Assembly: GCA_013414765.1 (NCBI GenBank)
Contig: CP058708.1
Location: 4,273,553-4,337,552, forward strand
DNA from: Candidatus Accumulibacter cognatus
GTDB lineage: Bacteria; Pseudomonadota; Gammaproteobacteria; Burkholderiales; Rhodocyclaceae
Direction of reading: 5' to 3'
DNA: 64,000 bases
Made by a program: the position numbers and the translations under genes. The first letter of the stretch is position 1. The number at the start of each line of letters is the position of its first letter. The notes under the pieces were generated by a model. That model had not been told where the DNA came from. It was given only the letters and a program-made list of their open reading frames with translations, and searched no databases. Shown here in pieces: positions 1-12,431 of the stretch.

Positions 1-1282
1 CTTCCGCCACCAACTCGAGGCGCACTAGCGCCTGGGCGGCGATGATCGCGCCGGCGGCCCGGGCGATGGGGGTTTCCGGCTTCCAGCGGTCGATCTGGTG
101 GGCAATGTCTTCGGGGCGATCCTCCAGATCGCGCAGTATCCGCTCGATCGGCACCGGCATCGCTTCGCCGCAGCAGCGTGCGAGCCGTTGCAGGCGCGCG
201 CCGAAACGCAGCACGCAGGCGTTGAACGCCGTACCCGGTGCGCCGCTGCCGCGCGCTAGGTCGGCGAAGATTCGCGCTTCGGCGGGCCGGCCCGCGTTCA
301 GGTGTTGCATGGCCTGCGCCTTCTGTTCCGCGCGCGAGTAGAAGGCGAGCATGAAGTCGAGGATGGTGGCGAGCGGCGTTTTCAGCGCGAGCTGGTAACC
401 CTGGCGCAGGCGGTAGAAATGCACGAACACGCGGTCGGTGACGCGGTACAGCGTTTCACGGCCGTCCAGCGCGGGCAGGCCGCGAATGATGTCGGCGCGC
501 TGCAAGCCCTGCATCACCCGGGCGATGTCGGATCCCCCCCGCGCCGACGCGCTGGGCCAGTTCGGTCTGCGACGCCGGCTCGCCGCCCCGGACGAGCGCG
601 TCGAGCAAGCCCTGGGCCAGGCCGGGCAAGTCGTCGATGCGGCGCCGGTAGTAGTCGGCCAGCTTGTCGGCCAGCGCGTTCATGGTGCCGGCCACCGACA
701 GCGCATCCTGCGTTTCCAGCACGTCGGCGAGCAGTTGCGCCAGGCGCGGGTTGCCGCCGATGAAGTCGGCCTCGGCGCGCGCCTTGGCCTCCGCCGCCGC
801 GTCGAGCGGCACCACCTCCTCGGCCTTGCGGTCACGGTTGAGGTAGCGGTTGAAGTAGACGATGCAGGTTCCTGCTCGGGGTCGGGCCACTGGAACATGG
901 CCCCCGACCAGCTTTGATCCTGGCCGGTGCGCAGGTCGGCGATCCGCTGGGCGATATAGGCCGGCAGCGCGTGCGGATTGCGCGTCAGGTTATGCTGCTC
1001 CTCTGGCAGGAGCACGAAGGGGATCGGCATGCCCCGCGCGGCGGCGAGCTGCGCGGTCTCGATCTGCACCAGACGCACCACGAAGGACTTGCCGAAACCG
1101 CGCGGGCCGTAAATCACGACGTGCTGCAAGGCGCCGGGCGCGGTGGCGAGACTGCGCCGAACGGCGTCCATCACCCGGCCCGTTTCCTTCTCGCGACCCG
1201 TGGCGAGCATCCGGATGGCCTCGTCGCTCATCCGATGGGTCATGAAAGTCTGCACGAGCGGGGATGCAGGCGAGTCCATCAT
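1..1282 (-). pseudogene. P-loop ATPase, frameshifted, runs off left edge
   Basis: The reading frame starts at an ATG at 1282 that overlaps the end of the upstream ATPase pseudogene. It shows a Walker A motif (GPRGFGKS) about 60 residues in. The frame is broken near 860-880 and again at a run of eight C (534-541). If the three frames are joined, one continuous polypeptide runs to base 1 and beyond, with a helix-rich C-terminal half resembling a winged-helix/helical arm (TELAQRVG region). It pairs with the adjacent gene on the same strand, so the two probably formed one operon. The homopolymer shift could be a sequencing error, but the neighbour also has stops, so decay is more likely. The specific family is not recognised. 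Confidence 0.55.
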
Positions 1283-2503
1283 GCCAGTCGCGACCGTTTC
1301 CACCACAGCCTGGCCAGACGCGAGGCGGGCCGCCAGGTCCGGTTGGCGTCGGCGTCTTCGCTGAAGTGGATGAAGCCGTCTTCGACCAGCATGTCCAGAA
1401 ATCCGGCGAGACCGATACGGGAGTAGCCCTCGGCCAGTTCGAGGTCGTCCAGCGGGGTTCAGTCCGCCGCCTCCATGATCCGTTTCAGGACCGGAACCAC
1501 CAGCTTTCACTGACCATCCTTGTCGATCTCGCCGTAGAACTTGAATCGCTTGTTGAACTGGTTATAGAAATCGTCGTGCAGAACCGGGCGCACGTAGTGG
1601 GCAAACATCCCGGCGAAGTCTCCTGGTGGCGGCGGCGACTGGATGCCGATCTCCAGCAGGCCCTTGACCAGAAAACTCGGATAGAGCACGCCACATTCCT
1701 CGATGAATTTGCCCGTGTGCTCGTCTCTCCAGCGGCCTTGCGACAGTTTTTCCGCCGCCTGGCGGATGAACTCCCGCGCTTCGTCGTCGCTGAGTTCGGG
1801 TACGTCGAAGGGCTGCGAGTCATTGAGATGGTCGCCGGTGAGCTGATAGCGGCGCGACAGGGCGGTGACGCCGATCGAGCCGGTCAGCAGCATCTTCATG
1901 CCGGCAGCGCGCCATTCGCGCATGGCGGCGAGCAGTTGATCGATTTCGTCCCGCCCTTCCGGGGTTCGTTCCAGAATGTTCTTCAAAAACAGCGAAAATT
2001 CGTCGATGACCAGCAGCGGCGGTACCGAGCTGGCGCCCAAGGCCTTGCGGATACCGTTGTACGCCTCCCGCCAATACGCCGATACCAGCGCTTCGCCGGT
2101 CCTGGTGCCACTCGCCAACGCCTCCAGCGCGTTTCGGACCGGGCTGTCCTTGGCGATGAAACCGAGAACGCGGGTTTTCAGGTCCGACTCCCTGGGCAGC
2201 GCGCCGAACAGGTAGCCGAGCAAATCCTGGATCGATTGCAGGCCCTGGGCATCGAAAAACGCCACGGGTTTCCCCGCCTGTTCCATCTGCTCGATCAACA
2301 TTGCAACCGTACTATACGAAAGAAAAGATATCTGCGAGTCCGCATACCAACGCATGGTACCCGCTGGTGCCGACTCCACCCGCTCTTGAGGCAGGGGCGC
2401 CAACTGCGGCACACGCTGGCTATGGATCGCCTTGCGCAGCGTCGAATCCTTGACGCCCTGTATCACTTCGGCCGCCTGCTTCTGGTGGTCAGCAACAGCA
2501 CCT
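1279..2503 (-). pseudogene. AAA-type ATPase-like protein, 5'-truncated, two in-frame TGA codons
   Basis: The longest uninterrupted stretch is 1507-2466 (319 codons from a GTG). It contains a Walker B-like segment (LLVIDEFSLFLKN) and a sensor-like LLTGSIG, but no Walker A. The frame stays open upstream of the GTG until about 2503, where it abuts a pstB remnant, so the N-terminal half with the P-loop appears to be lost. Downstream of the TGA at 1507-1509 the same frame continues with protein-like sequence through a second TGA (1461-1463) to about 1279, meeting the ATG of the next gene. This is a decayed gene rather than two genes. Function unknown; ATPase fold inferred from the motifs only. Confidence 0.55.
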
Positions 2504-2504
2504 G

Positions 2505-2745
2505 ACGATCGCCAGCGCGCTGTCGCAGGTGTTGCTCGACGAGTTCCCGATCGCCATCGATCCGGTCACCACGATGCGCATTGAGGACGTTCTCAAGGAG
2601 TTGCCGAGATTGCAGGCCCGACTCGCCGGTGAAGGAGGGCGTGTGCATGCGGATGGGCAGGGTGGTCGAACATTCGAGGATCGACGAGTTGTTCGTTACA
2701 CCTACCCACCAAGAAACCGCGGACTACGTCGAAGGGGGTAACGGA
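2505..2745 (+). pseudogene. PstB-like ABC ATPase, C-terminal fragment
   Basis: Two overlapping frames give the end of a phosphate-type ABC ATPase. The first reads LLDEFPIAIDPVTTMRIEDV, a degraded Walker B/D-loop (normally LMDEPxSALDP). The second reads MRMGRVVEHSRIDELFVTP, then HQETADYVEGG, the typical PstB C-terminus. A frame change near 2637 joins them. The ABC signature and P-loop are absent. The same tail motif occurs in the longer pstB-like pseudogene at 6.6-7.36 kb, so two related copies decayed in the same flank. Confidence 0.6.
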
Positions 2746-2748
2746 TAG

Positions 2749-3063
2749 ACGATCGTATTCGAAGGCAACGAGCAGGGGGGCGTCAGCCGCGCGTCGCTTT
2801 GGGAAATGGCGATCAAATTGTCGCTGGGCCGCCTGCGCGTGGACCTGAACAAGGTCGTCGAGACCATCGAGGCACAGGGTTTTCAGTGGCTGGACATCAC
2901 CAACGTGCATCTGCTCGCGGTCGCCGCACTCCCGCTTGATGACGAGCACCGAGACCCCTTCGACCGGCGGCTGGTCGCACAAAGCCTCGGTGAGCCGCTC
3001 ATTCTGCTGACCGCGGACGCCAGGCTCGCGAAATACCGGGCGACGCTCAGGGTCCTGGGCTGA
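2749..3063 (+). pseudogene. PIN-domain (VapC-type) toxin lacking its N-terminus
   Basis: The frame contains SRASLWEMAIKLSLGRL, HRDPFDRRLVAQ and LLTADARLAKY, the middle and C-terminal motifs of PIN-domain ribonucleases. A-SLWEMAIK and DPFDR are hallmarks of the VapC subgroup, and the intact VapC at 56.7-57.1 kb carries the same motifs. The N-terminal strand with the first catalytic Asp (LLDTH-type) is missing: the frame runs into the pstB remnant. No antitoxin gene is visible upstream. An internal ATG at 2806 could start an 85-residue product, which would lack the full acidic metal site. Confidence 0.65.
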
Positions 3064-3207
3064 CCGGGAGCCTGTGGTGATCCTCGGTGGCAGCACCGCC
3101 TGGCCGGAGTCGCCACGCCGAGGAGATGCGACGATCATCGCTGCTCGGCGTGGACGGCTCCCCGCCGGAACCCCGGCACCCGTCGAGGCCACGGCGGCGT
3201 GCGCGAC

Positions 3208-3669
3208 TTAATGCCGACGGTTGCGCGCGTGCTGCCTGTTCCTCGTCAGGTGCTGCAGGATGCCCAGCAGCGCCGCGCTGGTGAGGCCGAGCATCAGGAT
3301 GCCATTGAGTGCCTCGAGCGGACCAAGAAGCTTCCGGTCGGTACTCATGACCACGTCGCCATAGCCGAGCGAGGTGAAATTGACTCCCGAATGGTAGACG
3401 GCCTGATGGAAATCGGTGAACTCTCCGAGCCAGAAGAACAGGCTGCCCCACAGCATGATCTGCAGGAAATTGCCCAGCATCATGATCACCATGGCCATCA
3501 ACAGCGTGCGGATTCCCGCCAGCAGTGTCATGCCGGATTCGGCTTCGTCCGTCCGTCGCACCGCGTAGCGGACGCTCCAGAGGGCAAATGTGATCTGCAG
3601 GATCAGACACCCCATCATGATCAGCAAGCCGATCGCCAGATTGATTAGGATCATGCCGCTTCCTTCCAT
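3208..3669 (-). CDS. two-TM potassium-channel-like membrane protein
   Basis: The 153-residue protein has a first membrane segment at about residues 7-30, a second hydrophobic stretch at about 46-80 (TLLAGIRTLLMAMVIMMLGN), a pore helix with selectivity-filter-like TSLGYGDVV near residue 100, and a final membrane segment near 118-138 (GILMLGLTSAALLGIL). TxGYGD is the K+ filter signature of the Ion_trans_2 family. There is no RCK/TrkA nucleotide-binding domain, so it would be a simple ungated or partner-gated pore in the inner membrane. It stands alone with no co-directional neighbour. Confident of the fold, less so of ion specificity. Confidence 0.8.
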   Translation of the reverse strand: MEGSGMILINLAIGLLIMMGCLILQITFALWSVRYAVRRTDEAESGMTLLAGIRTLLMAMVIMMLGNFLQIMLWGSLFFWLGEFTDFHQAVYHSGVNFTSLGYGDVVMSTDRKLLGPLEALNGILMLGLTSAALLGILQHLTRNRQHARNRRH

Positions 3670-3814
3670 CAGCCGTTGTGAAAAAAGTCAAGCAAACCGA
3701 GGCGCATCGCTTTGTGGTCTTGCCAAAGCGCTGGATCGTCGAACATACTGTTGCATGACTCGGCTGGTCCAGATTGAAGCAAGACGAGCCGTCATCGCCT
3801 GTCATGGGACGACT

Positions 3815-3869
3815 CGTGCCTTGGGCCATCCGCCCGGCCTGAATGGCCGGGCGGATGGCCCAAGGCACG
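3815..3869. repeat. perfect 25-bp inverted repeat, 5-nt loop
   Basis: The arms at 3815-3839 and 3845-3869 are exact reverse complements, with TGAAT between them. No T-run follows on either side. It lies between two divergently placed genes (end of the intergenic region upstream of the channel gene), so it is not an obvious terminator. It could be a REP-like or mobile-element hairpin. Confidence 0.8.
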
Positions 3870-4083
3870 GTGCGGGGGGCGGGATTCTGATGACTTTTCA
3901 GGAGTTCCCGGGGCCAAATTCGAGATTGACGCTGCTTGATGAAGGCTCATATACTCTTGTCGGTGCCGTTGGATTTCCTATCTTCTTATGGCCGCCCGCC
4001 ACCCTCTTTTCCAACCGCCAGCGCGGAACATCATGACACAGCGGGGGGTTTCAAGAGGCTCTTTTTTGAGGAAATTTAGACTG

Positions 4084-4785
4084 ATGGAACCGAATCGAGA
4101 CCAAGCAAAGGAGCGGCCGACGGACCAATTGGAACCGTTCGATCCACAGAAGCATTGGGACGCCGATAGCACGCCGCCTGTCTTTGCCGCGATTAGCCGC
4201 GAGCTCGGTGAGCTGCTTCCCGGAATCGGTGCCAGGACTCCAGAGATTGAGGCGGCGATCGTGCTGGCCTCGCTTATGCACGACGTCGCCTACTATTACG
4301 GAGGAAGCCGCTCAGAAAAGAAGGCTGCTGACGAACTGTTCAGCAAACAGATTCCGTTTTTCGCTTCGTTGCTGAACCAAGAAACGGTTCAGGAGGCAAA
4401 AGTCACCGCCTTCGTCGACAAGCTCGCTGTCACGATCGGCGGCGGGCCTCCTTTCCAAAAGGATTATTCGTGGAGTTTTGGCTTTGAGAAGGCGCAACGC
4501 GGCTATACCGAACTCGACCCCACTGAGGCCATGAAGATTCGTTGCCGTGCGCAATACGTCTTTGTCAAGGTTGTCCGAAAAATTGCGGTCCAGAAGTTCG
4601 AGTTGTCCGATGTTCTAAGGAAGAAGCTGGCGGCTGCCGGGTCCGGATACCGAGAGGAACTCAAGGACGCGGTCGTGCGACTGGCGAAGGAACTTACCCG
4701 CTTGGAATTCCGAGGGGTGCCTGGTTTGAGCGGTGAGGGAAAGGCAGGGTTACGCCCTACAGACGAAGTAATGCCGCCGCGATGA
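4084..4785 (+). CDS. uncharacterised protein with HDxxY motif
   Basis: The 233-residue product starts at ATG 4084, 10 nt after GAGGAA; longer starts at 4033 or 3988 lack an RBS. The notable motif is LASLMHDVAYYYGG followed by EKKAADELF (about residues 58-80). His-Asp-x-x-Tyr followed by Ala-Asp recalls the HDxxY...AD arrangement of phospholipase A2-like enzymes, but the calcium loop and disulfide cysteines of classical PLA2 are not seen, so the assignment is only suggestive. No signal peptide is apparent. The patatin-family lipase gene follows 100 bp downstream on the same strand, which makes a shared lipid-related role plausible. Confidence 0.5.
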   Translation: MEPNRDQAKERPTDQLEPFDPQKHWDADSTPPVFAAISRELGELLPGIGARTPEIEAAIVLASLMHDVAYYYGGSRSEKKAADELFSKQIPFFASLLNQETVQEAKVTAFVDKLAVTIGGGPPFQKDYSWSFGFEKAQRGYTELDPTEAMKIRCRAQYVFVKVVRKIAVQKFELSDVLRKKLAAAGSGYREELKDAVVRLAKELTRLEFRGVPGLSGEGKAGLRPTDEVMPPR

Positions 4786-4888
4786 ACAGGGTTTTGGCAC
4801 TCCGAAAGCATATGTTAAAGATAGATCAACCATATGATTTGTTGTGACTTATTACATCCTTTTCACTTTTATCGATAGGAGATACGGC

Positions 4889-6517
4889 ATGACAGACGTC
4901 AGGGTTCACACATGGATCACCGAGAATTCTCGCTCAGGATTTCCCGAGATTGACAATCCTGGCCTGCTGGGAGCCCTGAGCAATCGTCCATCATTCGGCA
5001 TTGCGTTCTCGGGTGGCGGCACGCGGTCGGCAGCAGCCACCCTCGGCCAGATCCGCGCCCTTTGCAAACTCGGGTGGGTCGATCAGGCACGCTACATGTC
5101 TGCGAACTCGGGTGGTACCTGGACCTCCGTGCCCTTCGTATACTTGCCCCCGAACTTTGAGGAAGCGAGATTTCTTGGCGACTACATTCCGCCTGACGAG
5201 ATCTGTGACGCCACGCTCAAGAAACCGGAAGATCCGGAGTCGATGGAGGGGTGCATCTTTCACGCCAGGTTGGCTACGCACGGTGGCCTGTCCTTGTTAT
5301 TGTGGGGCGACGAGGGGTACTCGAGATTCGTTGGCAACGTTTTTCTGAACCGTTTCGAGTTGCATGACCGCGAGGGTGGAAAGTGTTTCAGCTTCGACGA
5401 GGAGGCGATCAATAGGATCAGGGGGCGTAACCCCGCGCTTGCAAGTAGCGACTTCTATCAAGTCCGACAGGGGCGCCCTTTCCTCATTGTCGTGGGCACC
5501 ATGCTGGCACCGTCGGCATGGAATACACAAGGACTGGATCCCGCGCGGAAGCGCGAGCGCTACCTGTTCGAGGCGACGCCGCTGTATGTTGGAGTGGGCA
5601 AGGAATTCGAGTGTCCGTCAAACAAGGACGGAAGCGGTCGCATGCTGGTTGGCGGCGGGTATGTTGATCCTTTCGGATACGACAGCGATGCCCCGACAGA
5701 TGACTCGAACCCAAAGGGTTGCTTCAGTGTTTCCTTGGGTGGCGATCGGCATCGGTTTACGCTCTCGGACATGATCGGCATGAGCAGCGCGGCGCCGGCG
5801 ATATTCCTTGCCAACAACGGTTTCAAGAGCGAAATCTTTCCGGAGTTCCGCCATTGGGCGGTCGATCGCCAAAAGGTGATAAGTGATTCGGGTTTCGAGC
5901 AGGAGGCGGTCGAACTCAAGCATGGTGATGGAGGCGACATCGACAATCTTGCGCTGCTGCCGCTGCTTGCGAGGGGGGTGCAAAACATCCTGGTGTTCGT
6001 CAACACCCGCAGGAAATTCAACGAGGCGGCCAACCTTGATGCAGTAACGACCGAGGATCTCGTCGACGACGTCGTGAGCCTGTTCCGGGCAACCGAGGAA
6101 CTCCCGGACAATGTGGTCTTCGAGGACGGCGCCACTGAGCTCGCCAGGCTCTGCGGAGAATTCAAGCGCAAGAGAGAAGCCGGTGAGCCGCTGGTTCACT
6201 GCCAGAGCTACCGGATCCGGGACAACGATCGGCAACGAGTCCGGGGCGACGGATACACGCCGACGATTTGCTGGGTGTACCTGGATTGCCCGCAGCGCTG
6301 GCTGGATGCGCTGCCCGCCTCCGGAACAAGCAAACTCGTTGACGATATCAGATCCAGGCGGGGCGACTTCAAGGACTTTCCCCACTACAAGACTTTCGGT
6401 GAGGGAAGCGCGGCTTTGATTGACCTCGACCGGGAACGTGTGCGAGCTCTGTCCAACCTAGCGGCATGGACGGTGTTCGAGAGCAGGGACTACATCGCGC
6501 AACATCTGGACCTTTAG
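4889..6517 (+). CDS. patatin/cPLA2-like phospholipase
   Basis: A 542-residue predicted lipid acyl hydrolase. The oxyanion-hole motif SGGGTRSAAATLGQ is near residue 37, the nucleophile elbow appears as MSANSGGTW near residue 65 (an A-N-S-G-G variant of GxSxG, close to the GLSGS elbow of cytosolic phospholipase A2), and the catalytic Asp motif is HGDGGDIDNLALLPLL near residue 350. These three elements define the Ser-Asp dyad fold. ATG 4889 is preceded by AGGAGA with 6-nt spacing, better than the upstream GTG at 4844. No signal peptide, so cytosolic. It follows the HDxxY gene. Patatin-like enzymes occur in housekeeping, virulence and defence operons; nothing here proves which. Confidence 0.75.
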   Translation: MTDVRVHTWITENSRSGFPEIDNPGLLGALSNRPSFGIAFSGGGTRSAAATLGQIRALCKLGWVDQARYMSANSGGTWTSVPFVYLPPNFEEARFLGDYIPPDEICDATLKKPEDPESMEGCIFHARLATHGGLSLLLWGDEGYSRFVGNVFLNRFELHDREGGKCFSFDEEAINRIRGRNPALASSDFYQVRQGRPFLIVVGTMLAPSAWNTQGLDPARKRERYLFEATPLYVGVGKEFECPSNKDGSGRMLVGGGYVDPFGYDSDAPTDDSNPKGCFSVSLGGDRHRFTLSDMIGMSSAAPAIFLANNGFKSEIFPEFRHWAVDRQKVISDSGFEQEAVELKHGDGGDIDNLALLPLLARGVQNILVFVNTRRKFNEAANLDAVTTEDLVDDVVSLFRATEELPDNVVFEDGATELARLCGEFKRKREAGEPLVHCQSYRIRDNDRQRVRGDGYTPTICWVYLDCPQRWLDALPASGTSKLVDDIRSRRGDFKDFPHYKTFGEGSAALIDLDRERVRALSNLAAWTVFESRDYIAQHLDL

Positions 6518-6600
6518 GAGTAGCAATCGAGGCGGCGGTCATCGCCCACGAAGAGCAGGCACGTAAGGTCGACGAAGTCAGATCGTTGCGCTCCTGCAGC

Positions 6601-7359
<759 letters not shown>

Positions 7360-7721
7360 GGGTGGCACGGTTTATGTGAGCGTCGTGCCAGCGACTGACG
7401 AATCTTCCCTATCTTCCAAGCGGGCGAGTTTGTACTCACCCGTGACTTTGCGTGGGGTGGTGCTGAGCCAGCATCGTTTCCGGGCAGAGCTGCTTTCCGT
7501 GATACCGCGGAAATTTCTCAGCCATTGCGGGAGCTCCTCGTCGTATCAACTCCGCAGGTGCCTTTCGGCACCTTTCTTCCCGCCAATTCCGGATCATTCG
7601 CACCCTCTCGACCCATCGCTGCAGCGCTGATCGCCATCAGGCGTTATGATCCCACTTCCGGGTGGGAAAGCAGCCGCGGGTACGGGATCACGGAAATTCA
7701 CCGGCAGAAGGAGAGCGAATC
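7360..7721. other. intergenic region, no gene seen
   Basis: No coding signal, known repeat or structured RNA is recognised here. The segment precedes the liu cluster and could carry its promoter, but no clear -35/-10 pair or operator palindrome stands out. Confidence 0.4.
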
Positions 7722-7919
7722 ATGCCGCAGCACATCGAGTTCCATGTCGACTTTACTTCGCCCTATGGCGACCGGAGCCTGGAGAAGATCGAACCGCTTG
7801 CCGATCGCAAGGCTTTCAAGGTCAAATGGCGACCGTTTTTCCTCATCGGCGGCGAACCGTTTTCCGGGGCCGATCACCGGCCACGGACCGGGCACTGGCC
7901 GACCGGCGGAGGTTTCTGA
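7722..7919 (+). pseudogene. DsbA-family 2-hydroxychromene-2-carboxylate isomerase-like N-terminal fragment
   Basis: An ATG at 7722 has a good RBS (AAGGAG). The first ~44 residues ([30 protein letters not shown]) match the start of DsbA-like HCCA isomerases, where FxFDFxSPYx and WRPFxLG are conserved. The rest is a short unrelated tail. The stop TGA at 7917-7919 overlaps the liuB ATG as TGATG, so the remnant may act as a translationally coupled leader for liuB. The intact enzyme would be about 200 residues. Confidence 0.55.
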
Positions 7920-9538
7920 TGCCTGTCCTGCAAACCCGACTCGACCCTCGCAGCGACGATTTCCGGGGCAACGTCGAAGCGATGCGCAGCATCGTCGTTG
8001 ACCTGCGCGCAACGGTTGACCGGATCGCCCTCGGCGGCCCGGAAGCGGCGCGCCAGAAGCACCTTGCGCGCGGCAAGCTGCTGCCGCGCGAGCGGGTCGA
8101 TGCGCTGATCGATCCCGGTTCGGCTTTCCTGGAACTGTCACAGTTGGCAGCCTACGGCATGTATGGCGAGGCGCATCCTTTCGAGGTGCCGGCGGCCTCG
8201 CTGATTACCGGCATCGGCCGCATCAATGGTGTCGAATGCATGATCGTCGCCAACGATGCGACGGTCAAGGGCGGCACCTATTACCCGCTGACGGTCAAGA
8301 AGCACCTGCGTGCGCAGGAGATCGCCGGCGAGAACCGCCTGCCATGCATCTATCTGGTCGATTCGGGCGGTGCCTTCCTGCCGATGCAGGACGAGGTCTT
8401 TCCCGACAAGGAGCATTTCGGCCGCATCTTCTACAATCAGGCCAACCTCTCGGCGGCCGGCATCCCGCAGATCGCCGTCGTGATGGGGTCGTGCACCGCT
8501 GGCGGGGCCTACGTGCCGGCGATGTCCGACGAGTCGATCATCGTCAAGGAACAGGGAACGATCTTCCTCGGCGGGCCGCCCCTGGTCAAGGCGGCGACCG
8601 GCGAGGTGGTGACCGCCGAAGAACTCGGCGGCGCCGATGTGCATACCCGGATTTCCGGCGTCGTCGATCACTACGCGGAGAACGACGCGCATGCGCTGGC
8701 GATCGCCCGCAGCATCGTCGGCAACCTCAACTGGCGCAAGCGTCCGCCGCTGAGCCTCGCCGAACCGCGCGAACCGATCTACGCGGCCGACGAACTGTAC
8801 GGCGTGATCCCGACTGATGCCAGGAAACCCTTCGACGTTCGCGAGATCATCGCCCGCCTCGTCGACGGCTCCGATTTCGACGAGTTCAAGGCGCGCTACG
8901 GGACGACGATCGTCTGCGGTTTCGCTCGTCTCTGGGGCTATCCGATCGGCATTGTCGCCAACAACGGCATCCTGTTCTCGGAATCTTCGCTGAAAGCCGC
9001 GCATTTCGTCGAACTCTGCGCGCAACGCGGCATCCCGCTGCTCTTTCTGCAGAACATCACCGGTTTCATGGTCGGTCGCAAATACGAAAACGGCGGCATT
9101 GCCCGCGATGGCGCCAAGATGGTGACCGCCGTCGCCTGCGCGCGGGTCCCGAAGTTCACGGTGGTCATCGGTGGTTCCTTCGGCGCCGGCAACTACGGCA
9201 TGTGCGGTCGGGCGTACTCGCCGCGTTTCCTGTGGATGTGGCCCAATGCACGCATCTCGGTGATGGGCGGCGAGCAGGCGGCGCAGGTGTTGGCAACCGT
9301 CAGGCGTGACGGCCTGGAGGCTGCCGGCAAGGCCTGGAGCGCCGACGAGGAAGCGGCCTTCATGGCGCCTATCCGTGCGCAATACGAATTGCAGGGCCAT
9401 CCCTACTACGCCAGCGCCCGCCTCTGGGACGACGGCGTGATCGACCCGGCCGATACCCGTCGGGTGATCGGACTCGGTCTGTCGGCGGCGTTGAATGCCG
9501 AAGCCGAAACGACCAGGTTCGGCATTTTCCGGATGTAA
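7919..9538 (+). CDS. liuB: methylcrotonyl-CoA carboxylase carboxyltransferase (beta) subunit
   Basis: The 539-residue protein transfers CO2 from carboxybiotin to 3-methylcrotonyl-CoA in leucine and isovalerate degradation. It has the acyl-CoA carboxyltransferase architecture: an N-terminal crotonase-like half with [20 protein letters not shown] and [23 protein letters not shown], and a C-terminal half with [14 protein letters not shown] and [16 protein letters not shown], both typical of MCCase beta rather than propionyl-CoA carboxylase. ATG 7919 overlaps the stop of the small remnant upstream. It is the first gene of a liuB-C-D-E run; liuA (isovaleryl-CoA dehydrogenase) and the regulator liuR, usually upstream, are absent here. 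Confidence 0.93.
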   Translation: MPVLQTRLDPRSDDFRGNVEAMRSIVVDLRATVDRIALGGPEAARQKHLARGKLLPRERVDALIDPGSAFLELSQLAAYGMYGEAHPFEVPAASLITGIGRINGVECMIVANDATVKGGTYYPLTVKKHLRAQEIAGENRLPCIYLVDSGGAFLPMQDEVFPDKEHFGRIFYNQANLSAAGIPQIAVVMGSCTAGGAYVPAMSDESIIVKEQGTIFLGGPPLVKAATGEVVTAEELGGADVHTRISGVVDHYAENDAHALAIARSIVGNLNWRKRPPLSLAEPREPIYAADELYGVIPTDARKPFDVREIIARLVDGSDFDEFKARYGTTIVCGFARLWGYPIGIVANNGILFSESSLKAAHFVELCAQRGIPLLFLQNITGFMVGRKYENGGIARDGAKMVTAVACARVPKFTVVIGGSFGAGNYGMCGRAYSPRFLWMWPNARISVMGGEQAAQVLATVRRDGLEAAGKAWSADEEAAFMAPIRAQYELQGHPYYASARLWDDGVIDPADTRRVIGLGLSAALNAEAETTRFGIFRM

Positions 9539-9545
9539 GGGAGCG

Positions 9546-10343
9546 ATGATGAGCGAGTACCAATCGATTCTCACCGAAATCGACGGTAACGTCGGCATTC
9601 TGACGCTGAACAGGGCGCAGCGGCACAACGCATTCGACGAGCAACTGATCGCCGAGATCACCGAAGGCCTGCGCGAATTCGAGGCGGACGCGCGCGTTCG
9701 CGCCGTCGTGCTGTCGTCCACCGGAAAAAGCTTCTGCGCCGGTGCCGACCTGAACTGGATGAAGCGTGTCGCCGGCTGCACTCCCGAGGAAAACCTGCTC
9801 GACGCGAAAAGGCTGGCCGAGTTGTTGTCGACACTCAACGAACTCTCGAAACCGACGCTGGCGCGTGTGCAGGGACCCGCTTACGGCGGTGGCGTCGGAC
9901 TGATAGCTGCCTGCGACATTGCCATCGGGACCTACGATGCGGTGTTTGCGCTCAGCGAAGTGAAGCTGGGGATCGTGCCGGCAGTGATCAGCCCTTACGT
10001 GCTGGCGGCGATCGGCGAGCGCCACAGCCGCCGCTACATGCTGACGGCCGAGCGCTTCTCGGCCGCCGAGGCCTACCGGATCGGCCTGTTGCACGAACTC
10101 GTGCCCGGTGAGGAGCAGCTCGACGAGGCGATCGCCGAGATTCTCGACAGTCTGCTCGCCAATGGTCCGTGCGCGCAGGCCGAATGCAAGGCGCTGATTC
10201 GCATCGTTGCCGGCCAGCCGATCGATGCCGAGACCATCGACGAGACGGCACGGCGCATTACGCGCGTTCGTGCCAGTCCCGAAGGCAGGGAGGGTCTGGC
10301 GGCGTTTCTCGAAAAGCGGCAGCCCAACTGGGTGGCCGACTGA
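9546..10343 (+). CDS. liuC: 3-methylglutaconyl-CoA hydratase (enoyl-CoA hydratase family)
   Basis: The 265-residue crotonase-fold enzyme hydrates 3-methylglutaconyl-CoA to HMG-CoA, the step after the carboxylase. GKSFCAGADLNWMKR (about residue 65) forms the CoA/oxyanion site, and ARVQGPAYGGGVGLIAACDIAI (about residue 108) carries the second oxyanion glycine. SEVKLGIVPAVISPYV gives the active-site Glu region. The start at 9546 (ATGATG) lies 8 bp after liuB. The exact substrate is inferred from position between liuB and liuD, because crotonases are hard to tell apart by sequence. Confidence 0.88.
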   Translation: MMSEYQSILTEIDGNVGILTLNRAQRHNAFDEQLIAEITEGLREFEADARVRAVVLSSTGKSFCAGADLNWMKRVAGCTPEENLLDAKRLAELLSTLNELSKPTLARVQGPAYGGGVGLIAACDIAIGTYDAVFALSEVKLGIVPAVISPYVLAAIGERHSRRYMLTAERFSAAEAYRIGLLHELVPGEEQLDEAIAEILDSLLANGPCAQAECKALIRIVAGQPIDAETIDETARRITRVRASPEGREGLAAFLEKRQPNWVAD

Positions 10344-10400
10344 AATGGCGATTACCCGGAGACGGTTTGCATGCCCATGGCTGGCGAAAGGTTTTGCCCA

Positions 10401-12427
<2,027 letters not shown>

Positions 12428-12431
<4 letters not shown>

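Noticed and set aside
1461..1509. two in-frame TGA codons as selenocysteine or stop recoding
   Set aside because: No SECIS-like hairpin was seen, the codons do not fall at cysteine-type motifs, and the neighbouring gene is also frameshifted.
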